Assembly: GCF_964340395.1 (NCBI RefSeq)
Contig: NC_135561.1
Coordinates: forward strand, 21,901,986 to 21,965,985
Direction: 5' to 3'
Origin: Glandiceps talaboti
Taxonomy: Eukaryota > Hemichordata > Enteropneusta > Spengelidae
Length of the DNA stretch: 64,000 nucleotides
Below are positions 13,749 to 24,070 of the stretch, piece after piece (the first letter of the stretch is position 1; each line of letters opens with the position of its first letter). Under the pieces are notes generated by a model. That model was given only the letters and a program-made list of their open reading frames with translations, was not told the DNA's origin and did no database searches. Made by a program: the position numbers and the translations under genes.

Positions 13749-15682
13749 TACATAGTACATACATACATACATACATACATACATACATACATACATACAT
13801 ACATGCATTCATCGACATTTTTGACATTAAAGGCTAACATAGTGCATCTTGTGTCATTTCAACGTCAGTGTGATAACAGTGATCGATATCACAATTTAAA
13901 TTTGAATTCAGTAAACTAACACTGTGAAAAATGCATGCCATACCATTTAGAATTATTGTTAATAATTATGAAAAATTACAGAATTCATTCAAGGTGCTAA
14001 GTCATTCAGTATTCTTAGTAATTTTGTTCGATGGCAGTGTTTCGGTTTGTTTCAGCATTTGTCAACAGTTAGTACAAGAAAGTTTAGGTGCCTCCGGCCT
14101 GGGCTCCAGAAACACATGTACTTGACCGCATTTGTAGTTAGTTTCTGCACTTGCAGCACAACAATCGTTTTAGGTCATACCTTGGAAACTATTTTTTTTT
14201 CTGTTTAGAGTTGGTCAGCAAATTTTCCCCCTGTTTTTGGGCGGCAGCAATTTGTTTTGAAAATCCTCCTCCACCCCCCCCCCCTAAAAAGTCAAATAGT
14301 TTACCACTATTGGACGTCTTTCTCCTAACCCAATGATGCGTACAGAAGTGTACCGATTATCATTGTAGAATTTGTTAGGAATGCCCCGTTGCATTTGGTT
14401 GCCCATGGTAACAGAACCCCCCCCCCTCTCCGTACATGTACATGACAACAGAAATTATATTTAACGCTCACAAAATACCAAGTTTGCAAAACTTCTTTGG
14501 AAACATTACAACTTACAAGCCAAGGTTAAGACAAGTCGAGTTGTGCCGATATACTAGAGTTGTTAAATAAAATACATACATTTTCTTTTGGAATGCAACT
14601 TGGTAACCTACTTCTAATAAGTCTAGTCGTGTACACTCACTATACAGATATACTATGACTGTTAAACTGAGACCACTATAGCGGCCTGAGACTAAAACTA
14701 GCCAGGGCTAGACTACCATTCTCTCGGTTCAATCGACACCATCCACCCACCCCCACCCCCCATCCTACCGTTCGTCCATATTGACGAAACGTAAAAAGAC
14801 AACTTACACAGACAAATTAAAACAATCCACACAAACACGATATATCACTTGTTATTCTATAATGACATACCAGTGACATAAAGCTGTGGTATATGTATAT
14901 ACAGTTGGGTTACCAGGACAACAACACGAATGTTCACAGTTTAATCTTGGTTAATTAATAAGTAACTTTAAGTAGGTCAAGGATTTTAAAATAAATTAAT
15001 ATATCATAAATACATATTTCTTTAACCTAGTACCTCAAGAACAGACCTTTTTAACCCTAAAGAAATAGCAATAAGAGATATTGCACGAATAACTAGGCAA
15101 ATAGTAAAACAAACAAATGAATTTACACATGTGTCTAACATTTACCGACAAAAATTATAACCATGAAGTCGCATTAAAATTAGGGTAAATCTTTGTATCA
15201 TTTAAAGGGTTATTTAGACATTATATGCATAAGCCGGCTAATTGTCTTTTAAAATAATCATCTTAATACATAGATCCTCCACCAACGCTGGTTCATCCAC
15301 GTTGGTCCACCAACGCTGGTTCATCAACGCTGGTCCATCAACGCTAGTGGAGGGTCTATGATTTAATGGTACGTAATAATCGTCACCATTATCGGCATTT
15401 ATTCATGATATAATTATTAGCCTATGATTGCAGGTAAACTTTGAGAAATGTGTAAAACTGTGTAAGACTGATTGGTAAGCCGTCAAGTATATTTACCTGA
15501 TGACGCCACGCGACTAAAAACCAGACTACCAAACAATTAAAAGGTCGTAATATAATCGTTTTACTTCATTACTCACCTGTGAAGGTAGAGCTGGTAAAAA
15601 TACGCACCACTCGTGATCTTAGTGGCGGTAGATTCACGTGGCATTTACCTAACAACAGTTGTGTTTTCACCTCATCTGACAT
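5025..15682 (-). CDS. NACHT and WD-repeat protein of the NWD1/NWD2 type, six exons, complete
   Basis: Six exons (15577-15682, 12527-12732, 11918-12266, 8617-10953, 7832-8104, 5025-6955) join with GT-AG borders and matching phases into 5202 bp, 1733 residues plus stop. Exon 1 gives the start and FTSSTF (residues 28-33). With exon 2 (VERNALM, DMRWGVRDEATD) this forms the DUF4062-type N-terminus seen in NWD1/NWD2 and TEP1. The NACHT P-loop ATPase follows: Walker A GESGSGKT near residues 403-410 and Walker B VIFIDSLDQL near 493-502. WD40 repeats run from about residue 925 to 1680. The last 55 residues are Gln/Lys-rich and end SKSCAVL, a CAAX box. By analogy with the family it is a cytosolic STAND-type signalling ATPase with the WD propeller as sensor; the ligand is unknown. 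The length is close to that I recall for human NWD2, but I cannot choose NWD1 or NWD2. Confidence 0.9.
6956..7831 (-). other. Intron 5 of the NACHT-WD gene with (GTTT)n
   Basis: 876 bp, with a (GTTT)n tract at 7217-7280. Nothing else was recognised. Confidence 0.75.
7832..8104 (-). CDS. NACHT-WD gene, exon 5: WD repeats
   Basis: Acceptor TTTCACAG and donor GTATAC (7826-7831). Phase 1 at both ends. It codes EGKRNEQINVWNIETGEHFL to SACSVEAHK, one WD blade and part of the next. Confidence 0.85.
8105..8616 (-). other. Intron 4 of the NACHT-WD gene
   Basis: 512 bp, without a recognised repeat or exon. Confidence 0.75.
8617..10953 (-). CDS. NACHT-WD gene, exon 4: NACHT ATPase and first WD repeats
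   Basis: A 2337-bp exon, acceptor TCCTACAG, donor GTAAGT (8611-8616). It codes residues 221-999: a charged linker, the NACHT domain with intact Walker A (GESGSGKTS) and Walker B (FIDSLDQL), a sensor-like IIVSTLP strand, a winged-helix/helical region typical of NWD proteins (RVIYWYHRQFIEVAKERYL), then WD repeats from LVGHTEEVMCLA. Both ATP-binding motifs look functional. Confidence 0.93.
10954..11917 (-). other. Intron 3 of the NACHT-WD gene, with pentanucleotide array
   Basis: 964 bp. The (TTATG)n array at 11023-11290 and a degenerate ATTTCATTTTATTTCGTTTGA-type repeat at 11330-11580 fill most of it. Confidence 0.8.
11918..12266 (-). CDS. NACHT-WD gene, exon 3
   Basis: Acceptor TCTTGCAG, donor GTGAAC (11912-11917). 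It codes TFLCQKYGYRPFPPKI to ASKYKIS. This completes the N-terminal domain and begins the linker. The join to exon 4 is in phase 1 (KISVTHDEVKRG). Confidence 0.88.
12527..12732 (-). CDS. NACHT-WD gene, exon 2
   Basis: Acceptor TTGACAG and donor GTAAGT (12521-12526). It codes DTSVERNALM through GPNFV, with the DMRWGV motif of the DUF4062-type region and a Cys-rich CMKEIAEC stretch. It joins exon 3 in phase 0 to read NFVTFLCQKYGYRPFP. Confidence 0.88.
13659..13806. repeat. (CATA)n/(CA)n microsatellite in intron 1
   Basis: Tetranucleotide arrays with a GTAC block and a (CA)n core. Frames through it are repeat artefacts. Confidence 0.95.
13845..14085. repeat. Dispersed repeat, copy related to 25455-25690
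   Basis: Both copies share the same order of blocks (GTGATAACA, TGAATTCAG.AAACTAACA, TTATGAAAAATTA, AGTATTCTTAGTAATTT, TTGTTTCAG). The gaps between blocks differ. No coding frame is conserved; the element type is unknown. Confidence 0.5.
15269..15360. mobile_element. Small palindromic element with internal 15-bp repeats
   Basis: The ends CATAGATCCTCCAC and GTGGAGGGTCTATG are inverted repeats with one mismatch. Between them the unit CAACGCTGGTTCATC or close variants is repeated about five times. It resembles a minimal MITE or hairpin inserted in intron 1; the target duplication is not clear. Confidence 0.5.
15577..15682 (-). CDS. NACHT-WD gene, exon 1 (start codon)
   Basis: The ATG is at 15680-15682 and is preceded in frame by a TGA two codons upstream, so it is the first possible start. 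It codes for MSDEVKTQLLLGKC... ending RVVRIFTSSTFT. The donor GTGAGT lies at 15571-15576. The one-base overhang completes the GAT codon with exon 2 and reads FTDTSVERNA. The opposite-strand frame over the same bases is a shadow. Confidence 0.85.
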
Positions 15683-16085
15683 AGTATTTCAGAAACTGCA
15701 TTCATACACTCCTAGTGTTGTTGCTGTAGATAGTAATCTCGGTATGGTACACATTGGACGTTAACGCTGTATTGACCTCGAGCTCCAAAAATATTATCTG
15801 ATCTATAACGAATTCTTTCGTCACCATCTAATATAAAATATAGTTTAACAGCCGTGCAGTTCGTCTGGGGTTATTCTACAGGTGCCTTTGTTTCAAGTAC
15901 CATACATTGTAATGTTCAAATACATTACATCATTGACTTCCTGGCTGTAGAATTGATTTGAATTGGTTGACAGAATACATATGAGCTGACGCATTACAAC
16001 TGTTGCCAAGGTAACGATAAACAGTAAATATGTAAATGTTAAATATTAATGAAATGTCAATCGTCATCGAGGCTTTATTGTTAGT
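15683..16085. promoter_or_regulatory. Upstream region of the NACHT-WD gene (5' UTR and likely promoter)
   Basis: This lies directly upstream of the start codon on the minus strand. No TATA box is clear. The (GTAT)n array at 16086-16350 begins about 400 bp upstream of the ATG. Promoter position is inferred from location only. Confidence 0.3.
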
Positions 16086-16350
16086 TTGTATGTATGTATG
16101 TATGTATGTATGTGTGTATGTATGTATGTATGTATGTATGTATGTATGTATGTATGTATGTATGTATGCATGTATGTATGTATGTATGTATGTATGTATG
16201 TATGTATGTATGTATGTATGTATGTATGCATGTATGTATGTATGTATGTATGTATGTATGTATGTATGTATGTATGTATGTATGTATGTATGTATGTATG
16301 TATGTATGTATGTATGTATGCATGTATGTATGTATGTATGTATGTATGTA
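16086..16350. repeat. (GTAT)n microsatellite
   Basis: 265 bp of nearly pure GTAT with four GCAT variants. Encoded MYVC/HTYI peptides are artefacts. Confidence 0.97.
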
Positions 16351-17110
16351 TAAGATGATTTACGCTCCAGTCGCATAGCAACATCGTCTTTTTTCATGAT
16401 TTCATATATACATATTTGGTAATCTCTAAGTATATGTAATATAATAACATATTGACTAAGTCATACCTCGTCCTTCTCTTCCCAAAATAGTCAGATATCA
16501 TCAAATCACAGTTGTGAAAATTACATAACCACAAGGACACACTTTTTAACAAATATTTCTTACAAGCGTGTCAGTCGTTGACTGTTGCAGTCGTTGACTG
16601 TTGGGTCCTTTTATTAAAATATAAATTTGACGAACCTTGAAAAAACTTATAATAAAGCGAGAGCTATGGAAGTTACCCACCCACCCTATCCCCTTCCCTG
16701 AGAGCGATAGAGGAGACAGACAGACAAACGGACAGACAGACAGAGGTCGACTCGAGTAGTATATGTACATACATTTACCTAGCTATATTATACTGCCCTC
16801 AATGGCGACATGTGTACATGTCTAATACGATTATGTCGTTACGACCTCCAAACAGTCTGATGTCATAGTATATCTGTTAATTTGTTGTTTTATGTTTCAC
16901 GATATCACTTGTTCTAAAACTAATCACGTTGTTGAAATAAAAGTTACGTTGTATACTTAGTAGGGATATTTGTAATGAACTGCTATAATAAAAAAGTAAA
17001 GTACAGAAACGTTTGGAGTTAAAATGCACCATATTTGTAGTTCACACAGGTGTATGATGCCGATACAATAGTGTATCAGTTCCGGAATAAATGTTTTTAG
17101 ACTCTGGATT
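16351..17110. other. Intergenic DNA, nothing recognised
   Basis: AT-rich, with a short GACA-rich stretch at 16715-16745. No gene or RNA seen. Confidence 0.35.
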
Positions 17111-17215
17111 CATGTTATGTTATGTTATGTTATGTTATGTTATGTTATGTTATGTTGTGGTATGGTATGGTAAGTTATGTTACTGGTTACTGTGTCTTGA
17201 TTCATGTTATGTTAT
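17111..17215. repeat. (TTATG)n microsatellite
   Basis: Pentanucleotide repeats followed by degenerate copies, then a G-rich and C-rich stretch at 17249-17290. The same motif occurs in intron 3 of the NACHT-WD gene. Confidence 0.85.
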
Positions 17216-17290
17216 GTTACTGGTTACTGTGTCTAATACCGTAGCCTGCGGGGGGGGGGGCGCAAGGGGGCAGCTTCCCCCCCCCCCCGG

Positions 17291-19634
17291 AAAGTACAAA
17301 AGAAGTGCGCACATGCACTGTGCATTTTCCGCGACTAACAGTAGTCTTGAAAGTCTCCTTCATTTGGAGATAGTGTCACAGATGACATATTCATATTTTC
17401 AGTAAACTTAATATTTTAACAACATCGCATGTCCTAGTTTGACTGAAAGGTCAATAGACTGTCTCAAGGATATCGGATTCAGACCACACAGGATTCCAAG
17501 CATACTCGAATACATGAGACGACAGTCTGTATTTCATAAATATCTGGGATTCATAGTGATCATTCATCAATGTTTTGAGAATACTTTTAGGGCATGATAA
17601 CGCCCAGAAAAGCGTTATATGGATTGCATTAATTATTTGGCCATTGGCCATGCGTTATGTAAATTTAGACTTTAAGGACGTCACAATAAAGAACACTTGG
17701 GACTGACAGGCACTCAGTACTTGGTAGGAGGACTTGGCTTCGTGGGAAGTCAATGAACGAGGCACTTGCTGAATGTTGCCTTGGTTTCCAGTGTAGACCT
17801 TTAAACACAAACTGTGTGTAGTCTGAGCTAATTCCCTAAAGTTCAAGGTGTGATCCTGGTATGTACATACAGAAGTTGAGTCGGATATGAGATATAAGAG
17901 TGATTCGAGTGTTATTACTTGGTCTGTCAGCTGTGTGCGAAGATCAGAAAGTAATAATAGCAAGTCACAATTATAATGTCAGCGAGTGAAACTCAAAAAA
18001 AAAGACAGAAAAAGTCGTTCAACGTGAGGTCGCCTGCTATGCTGCATGCAGTGACTCCGAAGATGCGCTCAATCTCATTTAGATCTTGTTCCTGATATTA
18101 AAACATTTCATACTGATAAAACGGCAGATCTCTTTTTGGAATATTTGGTGGTCCTGAAAAACTATTAAACTAGGTACGCAGTTTAAGATCCACTATTTGA
18201 AGATATTTCTTTCAATAATTGTGTTCGACGTTGACTTTGGTTAAAATGTTGTTTGACATAATTTTCTCATTGCACTGACACTAGCGTTATTCCGCAATTC
18301 ATTTAGAAGCGACAATTTGCTATGGAGAGAATGACCCTGAATTTGTAAACAGAGCTGTACCTTCGACATCAAAATCCAAACTTCAATTTCCATTATAATG
18401 ATAATGACAAGGAGAATTCACTGAGTTCACCTTGGGTTCCGACATAAATGCGGCCATAAAAGTTTTGGGAGTCGGGTAAAGAAAATGAATATTTTGTTGT
18501 GTTACTTATTTGAGAAAGCACCATCCATTTTTTACTTTGAATGTGACATCTTTTCGGCAACTACTTTGAAAGATACGACATTGGGCTAGAAAAAAATGAA
18601 AAGGTTGTTCAACCTACCCAATAATTTTTGGTAATGGGCAATATATCCTCATGGGGGCTTCGCATTTGTTTCAAAATTAAGGATATTTCTTTATATTTTC
18701 TGAATAGTACATGTAACAATATACATTTGAGTGTATTCCAAATTATGTAATATCTTATATAGTGGTTTACTTGGCTCTGATGATGCATACAAGCATGAAT
18801 TGAGATTAAATTAAGCTGCTGCATATCCAATGTACACTAAAATGAATTGAACAAAAGTTTACGATCATTGGAGTGGGCTGAGCAGTCATTGGGCCATCAA
18901 AAGTCTGAAAGTCTTGAAATGTTTTGCTCTCTTTTTATTCGGGATTTTTGGAACCAAATTAAACTTCAGGAGAAGTCATTTACCAAGTGCACATCCGCAA
19001 AATATCTTTCAACTTTGCCAGAACAAAATACACTTCCAGATAATATGTAATGCATAGTATAATTGTTTCAATTCTGGCCTTATGCATGTGAAATCCACAT
19101 CCTGTGTAAAGTAATCTCGTATTATTGTAGTTGGCTATCATTGATTTTTTATACATCATTGTACCATATGATTTTATATCTCCTCTGTAGTATAGGTGAC
19201 AGAAGGGGTGGCTAAAATAATGCTCGAGTTTCATTTGGCGGGTTTTAACATTTGTTAAGAAGAGAGGATGCGTGGAACTACACCATTTGTTTAACCGTAG
19301 CATGTCACTGTGGCGCAGTGGTTATTCACTTCATATCGAGTTTGCCATTTTAAAGTAAGCATGGTACTACCTACCAAACCTATAATAACCAATGCAATCA
19401 TGTTTAAAAAATAGAGATATATAGATTTGTTAATTTCATCTTTTGAGCAAATGAATATCAGCTTGTTTTTTATTTGTTCTTGTTTTTTAAAACAATTTTT
19501 CGAACATGTTCCCAAACATTATGTGTCTCTGGAGGTGCAATAAATAATTATTATTATAAAAATCATTACATTCAACTATTGTCATGACAGTCTGTCTGTC
19601 TAAAATGGTGCGATGACGCGATGACCTACCTGAC
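17291..19634. other. Intergenic DNA with weak minus-strand frames
   Basis: No recognised gene. A 102-codon minus-strand frame at 17655-17963 starts MLLLLSDLRTQLTDQ and lacks any motif I know. A stretch at 18946-18985 (TTGGAACCAAATTAAACTTC) matches the arm of the long hairpin at 54710-54856. Confidence 0.35.
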
Positions 19635-20675
19635 CTGTGGAGCCATGATGGGTGAATGGTTAGCGTGACCGGCTTGGAATCGGTGACGGATCAACTCGTC
19701 CCAATTTCATCTCGTCCCACTCAACTCGTCCAATTTCCAACTCGCCCCAATTTCAACTCGCCCCATTTTCAACTCGCCCCAACTCTTTACAATATAATTT
19801 ACCTGAGCATATATGAAATCGAAGCTAGTAGTACTCAGTTTGGAGGGTCTGTGGTATCTCGTATTCCACTAATGAAGTACCACTTGCGCTGTAAACACAT
19901 ACTGCATATTTAGTTGCTAGGGAGATGAGACCCGTACGCGCGGAAGTCGTAATCGTGTCAGTCACTGATATTCTCCCTGGTTATTATCATTATTATTTCT
20001 TATTTGGGTTGTAAACATTAAGTCCTAATGTGAAAAGTGATATTCCATGACTGAGGAAAGTTGTTGTGCTAGTATAAGTTCTAGATCTAGCAAACACTTA
20101 GCCAAAACCTACACCACTTTCTGCTACGAAATGTTACATTAGCTACGCTTCAACTGGCCACTTAGGTAAAAGCATGTAAATTTTTGGTCCCCGTACTTCG
20201 AGTCCATGTATCGTTTAGATAAACGTTTGCTAGTGTTGTTGGGGCGAGTTGAAAATGGGACGAGTTAAAAACGGGGCGAGTTGAAAATGGGGCGAGCTGA
20301 AATTGGGGCGAGTTGAAATGGGACGAGTTGAAATTGGGACAAAGTGAATCGCAATCCTTGGAATCTACAGGTTGCAGGTTCGAGCACTGTCTCTGCCTGC
20401 TGTTTGTTTCTGAGTGGCTGAAGTCCTTGGGCAAGATTTGAACCACGACTGTGCCTCAGTCAACCCAGCTGTATAACTGGGGACCTGGTAGGATGTAGGT
20501 TGAAATGTGAAGGCTTTAATCCTATGCGCTGAAATGGCTGCATGGATTGTATGCTCCCCGGGGAGTTGAGGAAGACTAAAGGACTGTTGTGCCGTTCTGA
20601 TCCGAGCCAGGGGTAATAATTGTAAAGCGCTTTGAGCACGGAGTGGGAAAGCGCTATATAAGAACACAACATTAT
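19635..20675 (+). mobile_element. tRNA-derived SINE, interrupted by a foldback element
   Basis: The head has a tRNA-like A box (TGGTTAGCGTGACCGG, about 19657-19672) and a B box (GGTTCGAGCAC, 20378-20388). The tail has AAAGCGCTTTGAGCACGG and GGGAAAGCGCTATATAAGAA near 20617-20662, an ending common in SINEs of invertebrates. The two boxes are split by a 676-bp insert (19682-20357). Without the insert the body is about 360 bp, normal for a SINE. Its outer ends are approximate. Confidence 0.7.
19682..20357. mobile_element. Foldback-like transposon with inverted tandem-array ends
   Basis: It sits between two copies of TTGGAATC (19674-19681 and 20358-20365), an 8-bp target duplication within the SINE. 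Near the left end, short units of the type CAACTCGCCCCAATTT repeat to about 19793. Near the right end the same units run in reverse complement from 20240 to 20342. The middle (about 445 bp) has no long coding frame. Inverted arrays of short repeats are the mark of foldback elements; 8-bp duplications are known for hAT and P superfamilies among others. No transposase is present, so it is non-autonomous. Confidence 0.75.
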
Positions 20676-21767
20676 TGTGTGATTTCATCAGGAGTTCTTA
20701 CGTTCATACTAACAAAGTGGCATTGACATCCTTAGCAATTTTTTTTCAAGTTATCCAATTTGAATTTTAGTATGTAACTTTTGGAAACACTTGGGTGATT
20801 GTCATTAGTGTGCAGCACTTTGCTAGAGGAAGTATCATTTTTACATGTCATTGATTGAAAATCATTACTTCTATCATGAAAGATTTTTCTTCACTGTAAT
20901 TTATTAACAACTTAGACAACATGTAACATTTCTAGAACCCACAGCACTCCTTTGGGATTTACTGTAGCAAGTAATACTGTAAACATTGTAACATGCCATA
21001 CATGTGTACAAAATTAAGACTGTCGTGGTGACCTTCTAGTACAGTATACATTACACGTCTCTAACACTTATACATGTAGTTAGCAATAGCAAGACCTTGC
21101 AAACTGTCAACACCAACAAACTTACAGTCAAACATTCCAACATTGAATCTATTTAAATGATCAACAGTCACTGTTCCTTTTGAGTTATTTTGTACTATTT
21201 TTGTAACATTCATGCAAGAAATCTGTCTTCATGACACAATTGAAGCTTGTAACTGACATCGTACCGCATTAGGAAGGAGTTGTGTGAAGCTGTGAGAATT
21301 TCATGTATTGCAATTGCACATGCCCAATGAACAAAGAACGTCTTCCAAGGTCATGGGTCACGAAAGAAGCATTACCATTCCGAAGTCGATCATTTTCCCG
21401 ATGATATAACTGATTTAAAGCTAAAATCTGGTCAAAACAATTGTTTTTTTGAGGAATGCAATCAGCCTTTTAACAATTTTAAGCATAATTTTGAAAATGA
21501 TAGAAACATTCTGAGCTATTAACATTGCAGCAAAATCTACCGGTTCAGTTGTGCAGGTCTTTCCGGTTTCCCCACGGATCTGCAGACTGCATGGGGTGGA
21601 CAAACACACACACAAAAGACCGACGCTGGGGTCTTTAAGTGATGCGCGCGCTGACCAGAAACAAATTTTTTTGGCCTTACTTATAACAATCTTCATCATG
21701 TACAGTTAGTAACAGTTGCAATCTAATTTATCAAATTGTACTTCTCAATCACTTCTTTTTTTTACAG
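20676..21767. other. Intergenic DNA, nothing recognised
   Basis: AT-rich with no supported gene. The minus-strand frame at 21421-21699 has no known motif. Confidence 0.35.
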
Positions 21768-21847
21768 AGAGTATATCAGTCATGAAATCTACAACTGATT
21801 CGTTGAATCAGAAATCTTCTATTATATGTACTAAGTCAAAGAGTCTG
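21768..21847 (+). CDS. Isolated coding exon, duplicate of an exon at 53539-53657
   Basis: It is bordered by a strong acceptor (poly-T then ACAG) and donor GTAAGT. The frame reads ISVMKSTTDSLNQKSSIICT followed by KSKSL. Nearly the same peptide is encoded on the minus strand at 53539-53657. Shared reading frame and splice border argue for a real exon family. I do not recognise the protein and found no neighbouring exons, so this may be an orphan copy. Confidence 0.5.
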
Positions 21848-21971
21848 GTAAGTTTTTATTTGGAATCATTACCACATCCACGTGATGTAGCTGAAATATG
21901 GCTATTCAGACACTTGTTTTGTTTTCGAGTTTCGATTTTATGTACCTGCTTCGTCTGGGCTGCCACCACCA

Positions 21972-22198
21972 CAGGGGCGTGTAATATTTCATAGATTGTT
22001 GTTTTCTTATTGCTTAGAATGCCGTTTTCTTAGGAAAATATCGTACGAATCTTGCTGCTACAAATGTATCAATCTCTATACTACTAAGAAATATTAGTCT
22101 CTTCCCTTTACATGTAGTAATATATATTAATCAAAAGGTTGTTATATTTAGTCTGTAGACTTGGAAAACAACAATCTATGAAATATTACACGCCCCTG
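21972..22198. mobile_element. 227-bp MITE with 35-bp perfect inverted ends
   Basis: The left end begins CAGGGGCGTGTAATATTTCA and 35 bp of it match the reverse complement of 22164-22198 exactly. A CAGGG start is typical of hAT ends. The target site is a CCA-rich stretch, so the duplication cannot be read with certainty. A third, diverged end lies near 24385-24413. Confidence 0.7.
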
Positions 22199-22289
22199 TG
22201 GCCACCACCCGGTGCCATCACCACCACCACCACTGCAATCACCGCTGGCAGTCAAACTTCGAATGATATTTATATCATCGATTTTTACA

Positions 22290-22500
22290 ACCCATATTAC
22301 ATAAGTAAAACATTTTCTATATGTACCACGATCGTTTATTGCATCCATATCAAGTACAACCCATAACACCAAAGTAAAGCATTTTCTGTATGTACCACAA
22401 CCATTTATAGCTTCCATATCAAGTACAACCCATAACATCAAAGTAAAGCATTTTTTGTATGTACCATAACCATTTATAGCTTCCATGTCAATTGTAAAAG
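22290..22500. repeat. Three copies of a 66-bp tandem repeat
   Basis: Each unit contains ACAACCCATAACACCAAAGT and GCATTTTCTGTATGTACCA. On the minus strand it reads as a 22-residue repeat (MEAINGYGTYKKCFTLMLWV). No sign of a gene beyond that. Confidence 0.7.
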
Positions 22501-23830
22501 TATATTGCTTCATTTATTTGCTAATTGACCACATTAGAAAGGTCATATCTATTAGGCTTGTAAATAAACCAATTGAAACAGTATCCTTTTTTGCTTGATA
22601 TGAACGTTACAAATGAGTGTAGCACATAAAGACTGCGTTGAGACTTCAGTGTCAGCCATTGTAACTTCTCCAATACTAAAAATAACTTCTAGAGTGCACC
22701 CCAATACATAACAACTGTTCTAATGATCGCTCCTATCCCATAGCAACGACAGCAAAACTAACACTGTAGCTATAGATCGCCCTCTACGGCGCATGACAAA
22801 CAAATGGAAAACAAAACTACTAGTACGACTCTCGGCTAGTTCACAATCAATGCTTTTGCATCGTTTTGGCTATATTTCAGCAAATCAAACAAGGTTAACA
22901 AAGCTAAACTTGCTCCACCTCCCTTGTTTAAATGACTATTTCTACATGACAGGGAAGTCTCGACCCCGTTTGTACAGATGCAGTCAACAAAGTAACCTGA
23001 CCGATTAGCCGTTGTGGGCGCGGTCTAATCTCCCATTCCCAAAACATGATTATAGGGCAGGCTGATAAGCCCGGCCCAATGACGTCATTACAGTCTATCA
23101 ATTATTATTATTATTATTATTATTATTATTTATTTCTTGTAAGTAAACGCGCTACACATGCGTCTCAGCGCGTTGTACAGACTGTAATAACGAAGATGTT
23201 CTTCTGTAATTTATAGTATAAATAGTAAAAAACTCTTTTACTATACATTTAAAAAATCATACAGATTGATTCAACTGCCTGTGGAAAGCACAAATGTTTT
23301 CGTGGTGGTGAGAGGGTAAACCATTCCCGATATTGGGTGGGCAGTGGGCTAGCTGGCGGCCAAGTTGAAACCCAGTGAGAGGGAAGGCACATAGCTAAAC
23401 ACCCTCCCCACAATTGTTAACAATGGTGGGTTCATTGTTACTAGCTTTGTGTTTAGAGAGCCTTCAGTATTTACAGGGGGAGGGCCGGAGGAAATCACAC
23501 ATGGTCTGTTAAGTAAAACATGACGCTCCCTATATTCTCCATTTGTAAAAAGTGGCCCTCCCCTTTGTCCCATTTTGTAAAACATGACCCTCCCCATGAC
23601 AATTGCATATACTGAAAGTTAATCAATATTCCCATTATATACATACAAATTAAATGATTTTGACTCTGTATTAGAAAGCAATATTTGTACATATAAAGTG
23701 ACAAACAGTAAAAGACTAGCTAGTTACCTTTCTCTTATAATCATACACAATCTATTTAGTATCTAAAAAGTGCTTTCCATGTTGTTCATACTCTGTTTGA
23801 TCTGGTCACTTGTAAAAGTTCCCTGATATC
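22501..23830. other. Intergenic DNA with (ATT)n
   Basis: A (ATT)n tract at 23099-23132 is followed by GC-rich CGCGCTACACATGCGTCTC and GCGCGTTGTACA. Nothing coding recognised. Confidence 0.35.
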
Positions 23831-23833
23831 ATT

Positions 23834-24006
23834 GCCATCATCATCATCATCATCATCTTCACCTTTAGTATTATCTGACTCACTGGTACTACTTGAGTCA
23901 GTACATGTATCACTGTCCATGTTCTCTATGACATTCAAAACTAAATCACCATCATCAACATCACCACCACCACCACCACCACCACCACCACCACCACCAC
24001 CATCAC

Positions 24007-24050
<44 letters not shown>

Positions 24051-24070
24051 CTGCTACCATCACCATCATA
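23834..24070. repeat. (CAT)n/(CAC)n trinucleotide tracts
   Basis: (CAT)n at 23834-23856 and (CAC)n/(CAT)n at 23952-24067, separated by about 95 bp of unique sequence that reads without stop on the minus strand (VLNVIENMDSDTCTDSSSTS). It may be an acidic-protein exon or chance; I do not call a gene. Confidence 0.7.

Larger units (their letters stand above)
12733..15576 (-). other. Intron 1 of the NACHT-WD gene
   Basis: 2844 bp between donor GTGAGT (15571-15576) and acceptor GACAG (ending at 12733). It holds the (CATA)n/(CA)n array at 13659-13806, a small palindromic element at 15269-15360, a dispersed repeat at 13845-14085 and C-rich stretches near 14270-14285 and 14417-14427. No coding exon was found inside it. 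Confidence 0.75.

Noticed and set aside
17655-17963. Minus-strand 102-codon gene
   Set aside because: ATG start and open frame, but no motif, no splice partners and no homology that I recognise.
19657-20388. Functional tRNA gene
   Set aside because: A and B boxes are present but belong to a SINE, are split by an insert, and no cloverleaf can be formed.
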